NCBI GenBank assembly: GCA_023227965.1
Contig: JALOCA010000018.1
Coordinates: forward strand, 1-62,442
DNA from: Lentimicrobiaceae bacterium
Lineage (GTDB): Bacteria; Bacteroidota; Bacteroidia; Bacteroidales; JALOCA01
Direction of reading: 5' to 3'
DNA: 62,442 nucleotides
A model generated the notes under the pieces. The model did not search any database and was not told the DNA's origin. It worked only from the letters and a program-made list of their open reading frames with translations. A program made the translations under genes and the position numbers. Of this stretch, positions 26,093-35,154 are shown one piece after another (position 1 is the stretch's first letter; each line of letters starts with the position of its first letter).

Positions 26093-29000
26093 ATGAACAA
26101 CTACCGAAAGTTAAACAATCTGTTAGGGTGGTTAAGTTTTGCTATTGCCTCGACGGTATATTTGCTTACAGCCGAACCTACGGTAAGCTGGTGGGATTGC
26201 GGAGAGTATATCTCAACGGCATATAAACTGCAAGTGGGACATCCTCCCGGAGCCCCGTTTTTCCAAATGCTGGGAAGATTTTTCTCTTTATTTGCTTTTG
26301 GCGATGTTTCAAAAGTGGCATTCATGATTAATGCCATGTCGGCATTGTCAAGTGGTTTTACAATTTTATTTCTTTTCTGGACTATTACAGCTATCGCAAA
26401 AAAAATCGCAGCACCCAACGGCGAAGAAATGCCAATAGGAAACAAATGGGCAGTCTTAGGAAGTGGCTTAGTGGGTGCATTAGCCTATACTTTTACCGAT
26501 TCTTTCTGGTTTTCAGCAGTGGAAGGTGAAGTATATGCCATGTCATCTTTTTTCACCGCTTTGGTATTCTGGTCAATATTGAAATGGGAAGCGGTTTCGG
26601 AAGAAAAACATGCTAACCGTTGGATACTGTTTATCACATTTCAGATTGGACTTTCTATTGGTGTTCACTTGCTCAATCTTCTTGCGATTCCGGCTATTGC
26701 CTTTGTATATTATTTTAAAAAATACAAAGTCAGCACTAAAGGAGTAATCATTACGGCACTAACCTCTTTGTTCTTATTGGCTGCGGTTATGTATATTATT
26801 ATTCCCTGGATAGTGAAAATTGCCGGGAATTTTGAATTATTTTTTGTAAATACTGTTGGAATGCCCTTCAACTCAGGGACAATTATTTATTTTCTCCTGC
26901 TCATTAGTGGCATTGCCTGGGGTATTTATTTTACCCAAAAAAGAAAAAAAGTACTTGCCAATACCATATTGTTGTGTTTCACTTTTATTCTCATCGGGTA
27001 TTCATCTTTTTTTATGTTAGTTATCAGGGCTAATGCCAATACTCCCATCAACGAAAACGATCCCGATGATGCCATCAGCCTGCTGTCGTATCTTAACAGA
27101 GAACAGTATGGCGACTGGCCCATATTTTACGGACAGTATTACAATGCACCGATTATTGAATACAAAGATGCATCTCCCGTTTATGTAAAAGACGTAAAAA
27201 AAGGGAAATACATCATCACCGACGACAGGAAACAATCCATTTCGGTGTATGACCCCAAATTCTGTACAATTTTCCCCAGAATGTGGAGTAATCAGAAACA
27301 AAGCCATATCAATCTTTATAAACAATATGGGAAAATTCATGGAATTCCTGTAAGTACCACCGACAACAACGGCAACACACAAACCCTGTACAAGCCAACT
27401 TTTGGCGAAAACCTCCGGTTCTTTTTTACTTACCAGGTAGGACACATGTATTTGCGTTATTTCATGTGGAATTTTGTTGGACGCCAAAACGAAATTGAAA
27501 GCCAGGGGTCTTTTGATGAGGGAAACTGGAAAAGTGGTATTAGTATATTGGATAACTGGAGATTAGGCGATCAGGACAATCTTCCCCAGAGTATGCAAAG
27601 CCATGCCAACAATTCATTTTATTTTCTTCCGCTCATTTTAGGACTTCTCGGCTTTATTTTTCATTTAAACCGTAATCACAAGGATACCACCATTGTTGCC
27701 TTATTATTCTTTATGACCGGTATAGCAATAGTAGTTTACCTTAACCAATATCCGCTCCAGCCACGCGAAAGAGATTATTCCTATGCCGGTTCGTTTTATG
27801 CCTTTGCCATCTGGATAGGAATAGGTGTGCTTGCTATTTACGAATATGTTAAAAAGATGATGAAGCCCCAGCTGGCAGCAATTTTTACAACTTTGGTTTG
27901 CCTGTTACTTGTTCCGACAATTATGGCAAAGGAAGGCTGGGACGACCACGACCGCTCAGGAAGATACGCAACCCTTGATTACGCTGCCAATTACTTAAAT
28001 TCATGCGCACCCAATGCCATACTTATTACCAACGGTGATAACGACACGTTCCCTCTGTGGTATGCACAGGAAGTAGAAGGTATTCGTCGCGACGTGAGGG
28101 TAGTATGTTATATGTTAGCCTCTGGCGATTGGTACATCCATCAGTTAGGCAGAAAAACTTATGAATCGGATAAAATTCCATTTACACTTTCGCCTGAACA
28201 GTACAATAAAGGAATTAACGAATATGTAGCGTTCTACGACGTAGGAATTTCCGAAAGGGTGGAGTTAAAAGACATGATTGACCTGATAGCTAGCGACAAT
28301 CCCGACAGTAAACTTTCCTTGCAAGATGGCAAACTACTGGCTTTCTTCCCTTCAAAAAAAGTACAACTCACTGTTGATTCAGCGGCAGTACTTGCCAATG
28401 GAATTGTACCCAAACGGTTCGCAAACAAAATTGTAAAAACGGTTGAATGGGATATTAAATCCAACTATTTATTCAAAAACGACCTGATGCTACTCGACTT
28501 CCTGGCAACCAATTTGTGGAAACGCCCATTATATTTTTCCAGTCCTGCTACAACCGAAAAAATTTTCGGAGTAAACAATTATTGTCATCTTGAAGGATGG
28601 GTATATAAATTCATGCCGGTAGCAGCCGAAAATTATGTTGAGGGAATGGGTGGTGTTGACAGCGAGGGCTCCTACGATATTCTGATGAACAAATGCAAAT
28701 GGGGAAATCTGAATAACTCGCATGTATATGTTGATCGTGAAAGTTCACGGAATTCGCTTATCCCGAGGAATAATTTCATGCGGCTTGCTCAGGCATTGGT
28801 GGAAGAAGGTAAAAATGACTCCGCTATTAAAGTTCTCGATCGTTGCCTCGAAGTATTCCCCAACAATAAAATTCCTTTCGATATTTACATGGCTCCTTTT
28901 TCTGAAATTTATTACAAAGCCGGTGCCATTGAAAAAGGTGACAGGATTACCGAACAACTCTCAAAAGTGTATATTGACAACTTAAACTACTACTTTTCGT

Positions 29001-29155
29001 TGTCTCCTAAATTTTCTGTTAACTACGATACCCAAAAACAACAGCACTTAGCCATGCTTCATCGCCTGGCTATGGTAGCCAAAGAAAACAAACGCACTGT
29101 TCTGAGTAAAAAGATTGAGGACTATGTCAATCAAAAAATTGCCCTGCTGAATTAA
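26093..29155 (+). CDS. DUF2723 membrane protein (TMEM260-like O-mannosyltransferase fold)
   Basis: The 1020-residue protein has a first transmembrane helix at 12-27 followed by the diagnostic DUF2723 loop AEPTVSWWDCGEYISTAYKL with the invariant W-D-C-GE cluster and GHPPGAP. About 12 more membrane segments follow to about residue 610, then a large periplasmic C-terminal part beginning with NGDNDTFPLWYAQEVEGIRR. The family is distantly related to GT-C glycosyltransferases and to human TMEM260, an O-mannosyltransferase. In Bacteroidota it is therefore a good candidate for lipid-linked-sugar-dependent glycosylation of exported proteins; the substrate is inferred, not visible. It is a single gene with its own terminator. 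Confidence 0.85.
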   Translation: MNNYRKLNNLLGWLSFAIASTVYLLTAEPTVSWWDCGEYISTAYKLQVGHPPGAPFFQMLGRFFSLFAFGDVSKVAFMINAMSALSSGFTILFLFWTITAIAKKIAAPNGEEMPIGNKWAVLGSGLVGALAYTFTDSFWFSAVEGEVYAMSSFFTALVFWSILKWEAVSEEKHANRWILFITFQIGLSIGVHLLNLLAIPAIAFVYYFKKYKVSTKGVIITALTSLFLLAAVMYIIIPWIVKIAGNFELFFVNTVGMPFNSGTIIYFLLLISGIAWGIYFTQKRKKVLANTILLCFTFILIGYSSFFMLVIRANANTPINENDPDDAISLLSYLNREQYGDWPIFYGQYYNAPIIEYKDASPVYVKDVKKGKYIITDDRKQSISVYDPKFCTIFPRMWSNQKQSHINLYKQYGKIHGIPVSTTDNNGNTQTLYKPTFGENLRFFFTYQVGHMYLRYFMWNFVGRQNEIESQGSFDEGNWKSGISILDNWRLGDQDNLPQSMQSHANNSFYFLPLILGLLGFIFHLNRNHKDTTIVALLFFMTGIAIVVYLNQYPLQPRERDYSYAGSFYAFAIWIGIGVLAIYEYVKKMMKPQLAAIFTTLVCLLLVPTIMAKEGWDDHDRSGRYATLDYAANYLNSCAPNAILITNGDNDTFPLWYAQEVEGIRRDVRVVCYMLASGDWYIHQLGRKTYESDKIPFTLSPEQYNKGINEYVAFYDVGISERVELKDMIDLIASDNPDSKLSLQDGKLLAFFPSKKVQLTVDSAAVLANGIVPKRFANKIVKTVEWDIKSNYLFKNDLMLLDFLATNLWKRPLYFSSPATTEKIFGVNNYCHLEGWVYKFMPVAAENYVEGMGGVDSEGSYDILMNKCKWGNLNNSHVYVDRESSRNSLIPRNNFMRLAQALVEEGKNDSAIKVLDRCLEVFPNNKIPFDIYMAPFSEIYYKAGAIEKGDRITEQLSKVYIDNLNYYFSLSPKFSVNYDTQKQQHLAMLHRLAMVAKENKRTVLSKKIEDYVNQKIALLN

Positions 29156-29176
29156 TTGTTCTGCAATTATATATTG

Positions 29177-29213
29177 AAAAGGTTGGCTTTTTCGAGTCAG
29201 CCTTTTTCTTTTT
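29177..29213 (+). terminator. Intrinsic terminator after the DUF2723 gene
   Basis: AAGGTTGGCT (29179-29188) pairs with AGTCAGCCTT (29195-29204) with two G-T wobbles, a short T-rich loop and TTTCTTTTT after the stem. It starts about 20 bases after the stop codon. Confidence 0.75.
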
Positions 29214-29260
29214 CATTGGGAATAACTTTCCATGAATTCCTCAGGAAAAAGACATAAAAA

Positions 29261-29291
29261 TTGCCTGACGACAGGTTTTTTTATATGTTTG
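29261..29291 (+). promoter_or_regulatory. Bacteroidota-type promoter of the acyltransferase gene
   Basis: TTG at 29261-29263, a 20-base spacer and TATGTTTG at 29284-29291 fit the TTTG/TAnnTTTG consensus. A start near 29298 would sit upstream of the ATG at 29325 and supports that start over the TTG at 29301. Confidence 0.5.
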
Positions 29292-29324
29292 TATTTTTGA
29301 TTGAATTTGTTAAACTCCCAATTC

Positions 29325-29993
29325 ATGAATATTCGGGACACAATACATATTTTAAGGTCAATTCCTAAAACGCTGTACTTCAATTTTCAGTATTTTAAAT
29401 GGAAAGATGCCATACAATTGCCAGTATTTATTTCTCATAGGGTTGTTTTACGAGAAACGAAGGGTAAAATTACCATTTCTAATGAGAAAAAAATGGCAAT
29501 GATCCGGATAGGATTCGGCGATGTGGGTCATTTTGATCGCCGTCGTTCCCGTTCGATATGGCAGGTAAGCGGAGAAATAAATTTCAGGGGAAAAGCAAAT
29601 ATCGGACATGGTTCAAAAATTTCCTGTCGGGGAAAACTTACTGTCGGCGAAAATTTTAACATTACCGCCGAATCTACCCTGCTATGCGCAAAGGAAATTA
29701 CTTTTGGAAATAACTGCCTGTTAAGCTGGGATGTACTAGTGATGGATACTGATTTTCACCCTGTTTTCGACAAAAATAAATCCCGGGTAAACCCTGACAA
29801 GGCTGTAGTAGTTGGTAACGATGTTTGGATAGGTTGCCGTTCCACCATTTTAAAAGGGACTATAATTGATAATAATACCGTCGTTGCAGCCAATACGGTT
29901 ATTGGCAAAAAAATTGAAGGGGGAAACCAGGTAATCGGTGGAAATCCTCCGGCGGTTATAAAAAAAGAAATCTACTGGTCGGGCAACGTTTAG
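29325..29993 (+). CDS. Left-handed beta-helix acyltransferase (LpxA/LacA superfamily)
   Basis: The start is set at ATG 29325 (MNIRDTIHIL); the longer frame needs a TTG at 29301 that lies at the predicted transcription start. The 222-residue protein carries hexapeptide repeats typical of the left-handed beta-helix fold (GKANIGHGSKISCRGKLTVG; later VVVGNDVWIGCRSTILKGTI and IGGNPPAVIKK) and the loop DTDFHPVF that holds the catalytic His in maltose/galactoside-acetyltransferase relatives. It probably O-acetylates a surface sugar. It converges with lgt, the two stop codons overlapping. Confidence 0.85.
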   Translation: MNIRDTIHILRSIPKTLYFNFQYFKWKDAIQLPVFISHRVVLRETKGKITISNEKKMAMIRIGFGDVGHFDRRRSRSIWQVSGEINFRGKANIGHGSKISCRGKLTVGENFNITAESTLLCAKEITFGNNCLLSWDVLVMDTDFHPVFDKNKSRVNPDKAVVVGNDVWIGCRSTILKGTIIDNNTVVAANTVIGKKIEGGNQVIGGNPPAVIKKEIYWSGNV

Positions 29994-30784
29994 CTCTTAG
30001 CCGAAGGCTTGTGATACTTTATCCATACAAGTAACCCTATACCCAGCGCAATAAACGGAATACTAAGTGACTGACCGAGATTTAAAGTCAGCGATTTTTC
30101 AAATTCTACCTGGGGCACTTTCAAAAATTCTATCTGGAAACGTACGGAAAACAAGCCGATTAAAAACCAACTAAAAATAATTCCTGATTGGGGTGCACCC
30201 TTCTTTTTGTAATAATACCAAAGCAGAATAAAAAACAGAATAAGATACGAAAGAGCTTCATAAATTTGGGTAGGATGCCGGGGTATATCATTATCACGGA
30301 TAAATATAAAAGCCCATGGCAAACCGGTCGGATTTCCGAAAATTTCAGAATTCATAAGATTGCCCGTCCGGATAAAAACCCCGGCTAAAGCCACCACGAT
30401 CACTATGCGGTCGAGTATCCAGAAATACGTTTTTTTATGTTTACGGCAAAACAGGTACAAAGCGATAAGAATTCCCACTGCTGCCCCATGACTGGCAAGA
30501 CCGCCCTTCCATATTTGAATAATTTCGAGTGGGTGGCTAAGATACCAGTCGGCTTCGTAAAAAAAAACATGCCCCAGCCTTGCACCAATCACTGTCCCGA
30601 AAATCATGTAGTAAGTAAGACTGTCGAGCACTTTAACAGGCACATTTTCTTTTTTAAAAAATCGTAACATTATTACGTACCCTGCATAAAAAGCAAAAGC
30701 AAACAAAAGCCCATACCATCTTACTTCAAGATTCCCGATGTGAAAAATTGCGGGATTAACGTTCCAAACGATGTAATTTAACAT
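29990..30784 (-). CDS. lgt: Prolipoprotein diacylglyceryl transferase
   Basis: Lgt transfers diacylglycerol from phosphatidylglycerol to the lipobox cysteine of prolipoproteins in the inner membrane. The start is ATG 30784 (MLNYIVWNVNP), as in the family. The 264-residue protein has seven membrane segments, the N-terminal HIGNLEVRWYGLLFA motif with the catalytic-site region, RLGHVFFYE, and the Lgt signature GNLMNSEIFGNPT, followed by RHPTQIYEA with its conserved Tyr-Glu. Lipoproteins in this window (for example that at 42468) would be substrates. Confidence 0.95.
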   Translation of the reverse strand: MLNYIVWNVNPAIFHIGNLEVRWYGLLFAFAFYAGYVIMLRFFKKENVPVKVLDSLTYYMIFGTVIGARLGHVFFYEADWYLSHPLEIIQIWKGGLASHGAAVGILIALYLFCRKHKKTYFWILDRIVIVVALAGVFIRTGNLMNSEIFGNPTGLPWAFIFIRDNDIPRHPTQIYEALSYLILFFILLWYYYKKKGAPQSGIIFSWFLIGLFSVRFQIEFLKVPQVEFEKSLTLNLGQSLSIPFIALGIGLLVWIKYHKPSAKS

Positions 30785-30821
30785 ACCAGATGAATTATGA
30801 TGCAAAAATAGCAATTTGATG

Positions 30822-31919
30822 TTAACTTATTTTTTCTATTAACGATGCTATTTGGCGCAACAGGAGGGTTTCGTCAGGAGATAACGCTATTCCATGGTAT
30901 TCCGGCAAATGATGTTGAGCCTCAGTTAATGAAAATTTACTTTGACTTACCGAATAAAAAAAAATTCTTTCCTTATGGTATCTTGCAAGGTACTTTTGTT
31001 CTGTTTGACCGGGAGTAGGCACCAGTATTGCCTGTTTTTTAAAAACAGCCAGATCCATAAGGGTTGAATATCCTGCACGGGCTATAATAAGTTGTGAACG
31101 TTGAATTAAAATCTCCAGTTCCGTGGTGGTTTGAAACGATAATAAAGTAACGTGCGGAAGTAGATTTTTTATCGTTTTTTCACCCGTAATTCCCTGTACA
31201 ATAACCGTACGCAGCGAAGTTCCAGCAACTTGTTTCAGAATAATTTTTTCGAAAATGCTACGCTGTGGTTCGGGACCCGACAGGATAGCTAATACGTCAA
31301 TATCGTTACCTCCGGAATGTATTTCCTTCGTTTTATGGGAAAAACGCGAAAGAGGACCAATAAAAAACACCTTTGCGTCCGGTTGTTTCTTGTGCGATAA
31401 ATTGCCCGATAAATTAAAGAAACCTTCGGTATCTGGCACCCAACATTCGGTAAATCTTTTAATAAGGAATTTAACTAATGAATCAACAGGCTTTTGTAAC
31501 CATTTAACGGCTATCGGAAGTTGAACATACAGTTGATGCGTAATAAATATGCAAGGAATTTTTTTCGACCAAAGTCCATACCGGTTATCCGATATTATGG
31601 CATCAATTGCGTGTTTTTCAATAATTTTTTTTAGCTGGCGGTTTTCCTTAACTATACTCCACAACATCCATGGAAGAGCAATTGCCATTTTAATCACAAA
31701 AAATGGGCTGTAACGGGCATACCGTACGTTGAACCCTGGAAAATAAATATGGGTAAGATGGGGAAATTCCTCCTTCAACAATTTGCCCGACCTGCCACCA
31801 GCCGCAATTACCACATGGACATTAAAAAGTAACAAATAATTAATCAGTGGGATACAACGTGTTGCATGACCCAAACCCCAGTCAAGCGGGCAAATTAAAA
31901 TGTTTTTTTTTGAGTTCAA
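30822..31919 (-). CDS. MurG-like glycosyltransferase (GT28-type C-terminus)
   Basis: The 365-residue protein begins NILICPLDWGLGHATRCIPL, the glycine-rich N-terminal loop of GT-B enzymes, and ends with the GT28-like donor-binding region (QLIIARAGYSTLMDLAVFKK, LVPTPGQTEQKYLARY). The start codon appears to be TTG at 31919, as no in-frame ATG lies upstream or in a suitable position downstream. It should use a nucleotide-sugar donor on a lipid or glycan acceptor at the inner membrane. It is distinct from murG, and its substrate is unknown. It lies just upstream of lgt on the same strand. Confidence 0.82.
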   Translation of the reverse strand: MNSKKNILICPLDWGLGHATRCIPLINYLLLFNVHVVIAAGGRSGKLLKEEFPHLTHIYFPGFNVRYARYSPFFVIKMAIALPWMLWSIVKENRQLKKIIEKHAIDAIISDNRYGLWSKKIPCIFITHQLYVQLPIAVKWLQKPVDSLVKFLIKRFTECWVPDTEGFFNLSGNLSHKKQPDAKVFFIGPLSRFSHKTKEIHSGGNDIDVLAILSGPEPQRSIFEKIILKQVAGTSLRTVIVQGITGEKTIKNLLPHVTLLSFQTTTELEILIQRSQLIIARAGYSTLMDLAVFKKQAILVPTPGQTEQKYLARYHKERIFFYSVSQSKFSLTEAQHHLPEYHGIALSPDETLLLRQIASLIEKIS

Positions 31920-32090
31920 CCCGGTTTTATGAATCCAACAAGGTGTAAAGATACTACAATTTGTTTTTCCTTGTTTTGAACATTTATGTAGTAATCAATT
32001 ATCAGTTTTCAAAAAATATGAAAAAAATGGGGTTATACCCATAGATTGATGTTTTTTTCTTAAATTTACCTGATTTTAAATTATTCAAAT

Positions 32091-33194
32091 GTGAATAATT
32101 CATTATTACAATACAAGGTTGCATTGACCTTTTTGCCTGGAATAGGCGACATTACCGCAAAAAAGCTAATAGCCTATTGCGGGAGTGTGGAGGCCGTTTT
32201 TAAAGAAAAAAAAAGAAACCTGCTGAAAATTCCGGGAATTGGTGAAGTACTTGCCGAAGCTGTTACCGGCAACCAGGTTTTGTATAAAGCAGAAGAGGAA
32301 ATGTCTTTTATTGAAAAGCATCAAATTATTACTTTATTTTATCTTGATGATAACTATCCGAACCGCTTAAAACACTGCATTGACAGCCCTATACTTTTAT
32401 ATTACAAAGGGAAAGCACAACTGAACACACACAAAGTGCTGAGTGTGGTTGGCACCCGTAATGCGACAGAATACGGCAAGCAGGTTACCCATGAAATTAT
32501 TAAAGGGCTGAAATGTGATGGCTTACTTATCGTCAGTGGGTTAGCATACGGAATTGATTCGGCAGCCCACCGGGCATCACTCGAAGTCCATGTACCTACC
32601 GTTGCTGTGTTAGCCCATGGTTTGGATACTATATATCCTTCATTGCATAAATCACTTGCTGAAAAAATGCTATCAGAAGGAGGATTGTTAACCGATTTCC
32701 CCAGCCGGACTAATCCCGACAGGGAGAACTTTCCCAAACGAAACCGGATCATTGCCGGTTTATCCGATGCTGTTGTGGTAGTAGAAGCCGGTGCCAGAGG
32801 AGGAGCCCTCATTACAGCCAATATAGCCAATTCGTATAATCGTGATGTTTTTGCCGTTCCTGGCAGGATTAAGGATACTTTTTCAGAAGGGTGTAATAAT
32901 TTGATTAAAAATAATATAGCTGCACTTATTCAATCGGCTGATGATATTAAATATATGTTAGGATGGAAAAATTCTCTGCAAAAAAATACAAAAATACAAA
33001 AGGAGCTCTTCATCAGTCTCAATAAAGACGAAGAGATAATCATCCAGATTTTGCAAACTCAGGGAGATACCGGGATTGATTTTCTATGCGAAAAAACCCA
33101 ACTGGGACCTACAAAAGTATCTTCCACCTTATTGCATCTTGAATTTGAAGGAATAATTAAAAGCCTGCCGGGTAAAATTTACAGACTGCTTTGA
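32091..33194 (+). CDS. dprA: DNA-processing protein DprA
   Basis: DprA binds incoming single-stranded DNA during natural transformation and loads RecA. The 367-residue protein has an N-terminal helix-hairpin-helix region (FLPGIGDITAKKLIAYCGS), the Rossmann-fold core (VVGTRNATEYGKQ, SGLAYGIDSAAHRASL, FPKRNRIIAGLSDAVVVVEA, RGGALITA) and a C-terminal winged-helix domain. It starts with GTG at 32091 and overlaps the convergent PrsW-like gene by 16 bases. Confidence 0.94.
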   Translation: MNNSLLQYKVALTFLPGIGDITAKKLIAYCGSVEAVFKEKKRNLLKIPGIGEVLAEAVTGNQVLYKAEEEMSFIEKHQIITLFYLDDNYPNRLKHCIDSPILLYYKGKAQLNTHKVLSVVGTRNATEYGKQVTHEIIKGLKCDGLLIVSGLAYGIDSAAHRASLEVHVPTVAVLAHGLDTIYPSLHKSLAEKMLSEGGLLTDFPSRTNPDRENFPKRNRIIAGLSDAVVVVEAGARGGALITANIANSYNRDVFAVPGRIKDTFSEGCNNLIKNNIAALIQSADDIKYMLGWKNSLQKNTKIQKELFISLNKDEEIIIQILQTQGDTGIDFLCEKTQLGPTKVSSTLLHLEFEGIIKSLPGKIYRLL

Positions 33195-33874
33195 TTTCCC
33201 TCTGCCGTTTGATCATTATAAAATGTCTTCAGAGCATTTACATACAAAAGTACCGCAATGATAATAACCCCTATGGAAAAAATCCAGAGCAATTGTATAT
33301 CGTTTGTATATAAACAAAATTCATATACTCCCTGTGAAAAAGCAGCGACACTAAGCCCCGACATTAATAAAACGTAACGCATATTTTTGAATTTGCTAAT
33401 TCCAAAAAAGAATCCTAATAAAATGCCAAAAACAAAATGCGCCGGAACAGAAGTATATCCTTTTAGTAAAATAAAATCCTTACCTCCGTTATTCATCACA
33501 TTTACTACATTCTCTGCGGTTACCATTCCCAACCCCATCATAATAGCAAAAAGAAGACCATGATATGACCGTGAAAATCCTTTTTGCCTGAAAAAAATCA
33601 ATTGTAATAATACTATCATAATCAATTGTTCCATTCCGGCTTTTACAATAAAGGAAGTGAACAAAATCCTATTAAGGGTTCTGATGGTATTTAAATCATA
33701 ATATGCAAACAACTGCTCAGCCAACCATGCCAAACCAAAACCAACAATACCTGCTACGTAGCAAACCCTTATCAAGAAAAGTGTTTCTTTGTTGAGATCA
33801 CTATGAAAAAGGCGATACGAAAAAAAAGCGACAATAGGCGCAATAGAAATAATTATAAAAGGAACGGGGCTCAT
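33179..33874 (-). CDS. PrsW-like intramembrane metalloprotease
   Basis: The 231-residue protein (start at ATG 33874, MSPVPFIIIS, not the longer frame to 34000) has about 7-8 membrane segments and the pattern of the PrsW/CPBP-type proteases: a first Glu motif (VKAGMEQL, Glu82), G-M-V-T-A-E-N (Glu121-Asn122) and a His in PAHFVFGILLG (His146). Such enzymes cleave membrane-embedded anti-sigma factors or signal proteins. The first motif has one Glu, not the EE of classical PrsW, so activity is uncertain. It is divergent from a broken cupin gene. Confidence 0.68.
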   Translation of the reverse strand: MSPVPFIIISIAPIVAFFSYRLFHSDLNKETLFLIRVCYVAGIVGFGLAWLAEQLFAYYDLNTIRTLNRILFTSFIVKAGMEQLIMIVLLQLIFFRQKGFSRSYHGLLFAIMMGLGMVTAENVVNVMNNGGKDFILLKGYTSVPAHFVFGILLGFFFGISKFKNMRYVLLMSGLSVAAFSQGVYEFCLYTNDIQLLWIFSIGVIIIAVLLYVNALKTFYNDQTAEGNQSSL

Positions 33875-33944
33875 TTGCGGGGTTTTGTTAATTTTGTTGG
33901 TAAATTTATAAAAAAAAACATTGCTAATAAATAATAACCGATGT

Positions 33945-34190
33945 ATGAAAAAAATAATTAAAGAAACATTAAGCAAAGAAGAAATCAAACGCCGTTGCAT
34001 AAGGAGCTGATTTATACGGGAAAAAGAAATTTCACGTTTTTCCCCAACTTATACTGAAGAGAAAGAATGTTTGATTATTGAAGAGAAAATTACTATTCAT
34101 ACCGATGATGGGATAACATATTTGGCAATCGGTGATTTTGTTACGTTTAAAAATGGATTGCATTGCGTTTGGGAAATAAAAAACCTGTAA
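33945..34190 (+). pseudogene. Cupin-domain gene broken by an in-frame TGA
   Basis: ATG at 33945 opens MKKIIKETLSKEEIKRR and the frame is stopped by TGA at 34008-34010 (codon 22). The same frame continues, with no shift, to TAA at 34188-34190 and encodes a small cupin of the EutQ/DUF861 type (FIREKEISRFSPTYTEEKE, DDGITYLAIGDFVTF, KNGLHCVWEI). In intact relatives the residue before this segment is usually Trp, so TGG to TGA is the simplest cause. The C-terminus is also shortened. TGA ends other genes here, for example dprA, so recoding is unlikely. Confidence 0.7.
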
Positions 34191-34220
34191 AAAATATTAT
34201 AATTTTAAATAAATTCAGTT

Positions 34221-35144
34221 TTGAAGGGTGTAGTCGTAAAATCTACAGGTAGTTGGTTCAATGTTTTACAGGAAGATGGGTCCATAATTTCCTGCAAACT
34301 CCGGGGAAATTTCAGAATTAAAGGATTGAAAGCTACCAATCCGATAGCCGTTGGGGACAGGGTGGAATTCCAAGTTACGGGAAACGCAAATATCGGACAA
34401 ATCAACAACATCCTCCCCCGTTTCAATTATATTATTCGCAAGGCAACTAATCTATCGAAAGTTTTTCACATCATCGCTGCCAATATTGACCAGGCAATGC
34501 TGGTGATTACCGTAGCCCAGCCCCGGACATCCCAGGGTTTCATTGACCGCTTCCTTACTACCGCCGAAGCTTACCATATTCCCGCTTACCTTGTTTTTAA
34601 TAAAACTGATATTTACAACAAGGAATTACAAAATATTCATAATGAATATATTCACATTTACAGCACGGTAGGCTACCCCTGTATTTCTATTTCGGCAGTA
34701 ACCGGAAACAATCTGCAGCAACTACGGCAACTGTTTGCTAATAAAGTTACCCTTTTTTCTGGACATTCCGGAGTGGGGAAAACCGCCATCCTTAACGCTC
34801 TTGACCCTGCTTTGGGGCTAAGAGAAGGAGAAATTTCGAGTTACCATGCCAAAGGTGTGCATACCACTACCTTTGCCGAAATGCACGCACTTTCGTCAGG
34901 AGGATTGATTATTGACACCCCGGGAATCAAAGAATTCGGGTTAATTGATTTTAATAAAAATGAAATAGCGGAACGTTTTCCTGAAATGCGGGCATTAATG
35001 CATCTTTGCCATTTTAGTAATTGTACTCACATTCATGAACCCGGCTGTGCGGTAAAATCGGCTCTGAAGGAAGGAAAAATTTTTCCTTCCAGATATTATA
35101 ATTATCTGAGTATCTATAACGGAGAGGATTTTCCCTCTTTCTAA
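34221..35144 (+). CDS. rsgA: Small ribosomal subunit biogenesis GTPase RsgA
   Basis: RsgA checks the decoding centre of the maturing 30S subunit. The 307-residue protein has the N-terminal OB fold (KGVVVKSTGSWFNVL), a circularly permuted GTPase domain with NKTD before GHSGVGKT and DTPGIKEFG, and a C-terminal zinc knuckle (CHFSNCTHIHEPGC). It starts with TTG at 34221, as KGxVxKSTGS is the usual start of the family and no ATG lies nearby. The P-loop ends in KT in place of KS, a tolerated change. It ends 10 bases before ispE. Confidence 0.95.
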   Translation: MKGVVVKSTGSWFNVLQEDGSIISCKLRGNFRIKGLKATNPIAVGDRVEFQVTGNANIGQINNILPRFNYIIRKATNLSKVFHIIAANIDQAMLVITVAQPRTSQGFIDRFLTTAEAYHIPAYLVFNKTDIYNKELQNIHNEYIHIYSTVGYPCISISAVTGNNLQQLRQLFANKVTLFSGHSGVGKTAILNALDPALGLREGEISSYHAKGVHTTTFAEMHALSSGGLIIDTPGIKEFGLIDFNKNEIAERFPEMRALMHLCHFSNCTHIHEPGCAVKSALKEGKIFPSRYYNYLSIYNGEDFPSF

Positions 35145-35154
35145 CTTGAATTTT

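Noticed and set aside
33875..34000. N-terminal extension of the PrsW-like protein
   Set aside because: The extension overlaps the broken cupin gene on the other strand, and ATG 33874 gives a natural membrane-protein start.
34008..34010. TGA as a sense codon
   Set aside because: TGA terminates well supported genes here such as dprA, and all their Trp codons are TGG.
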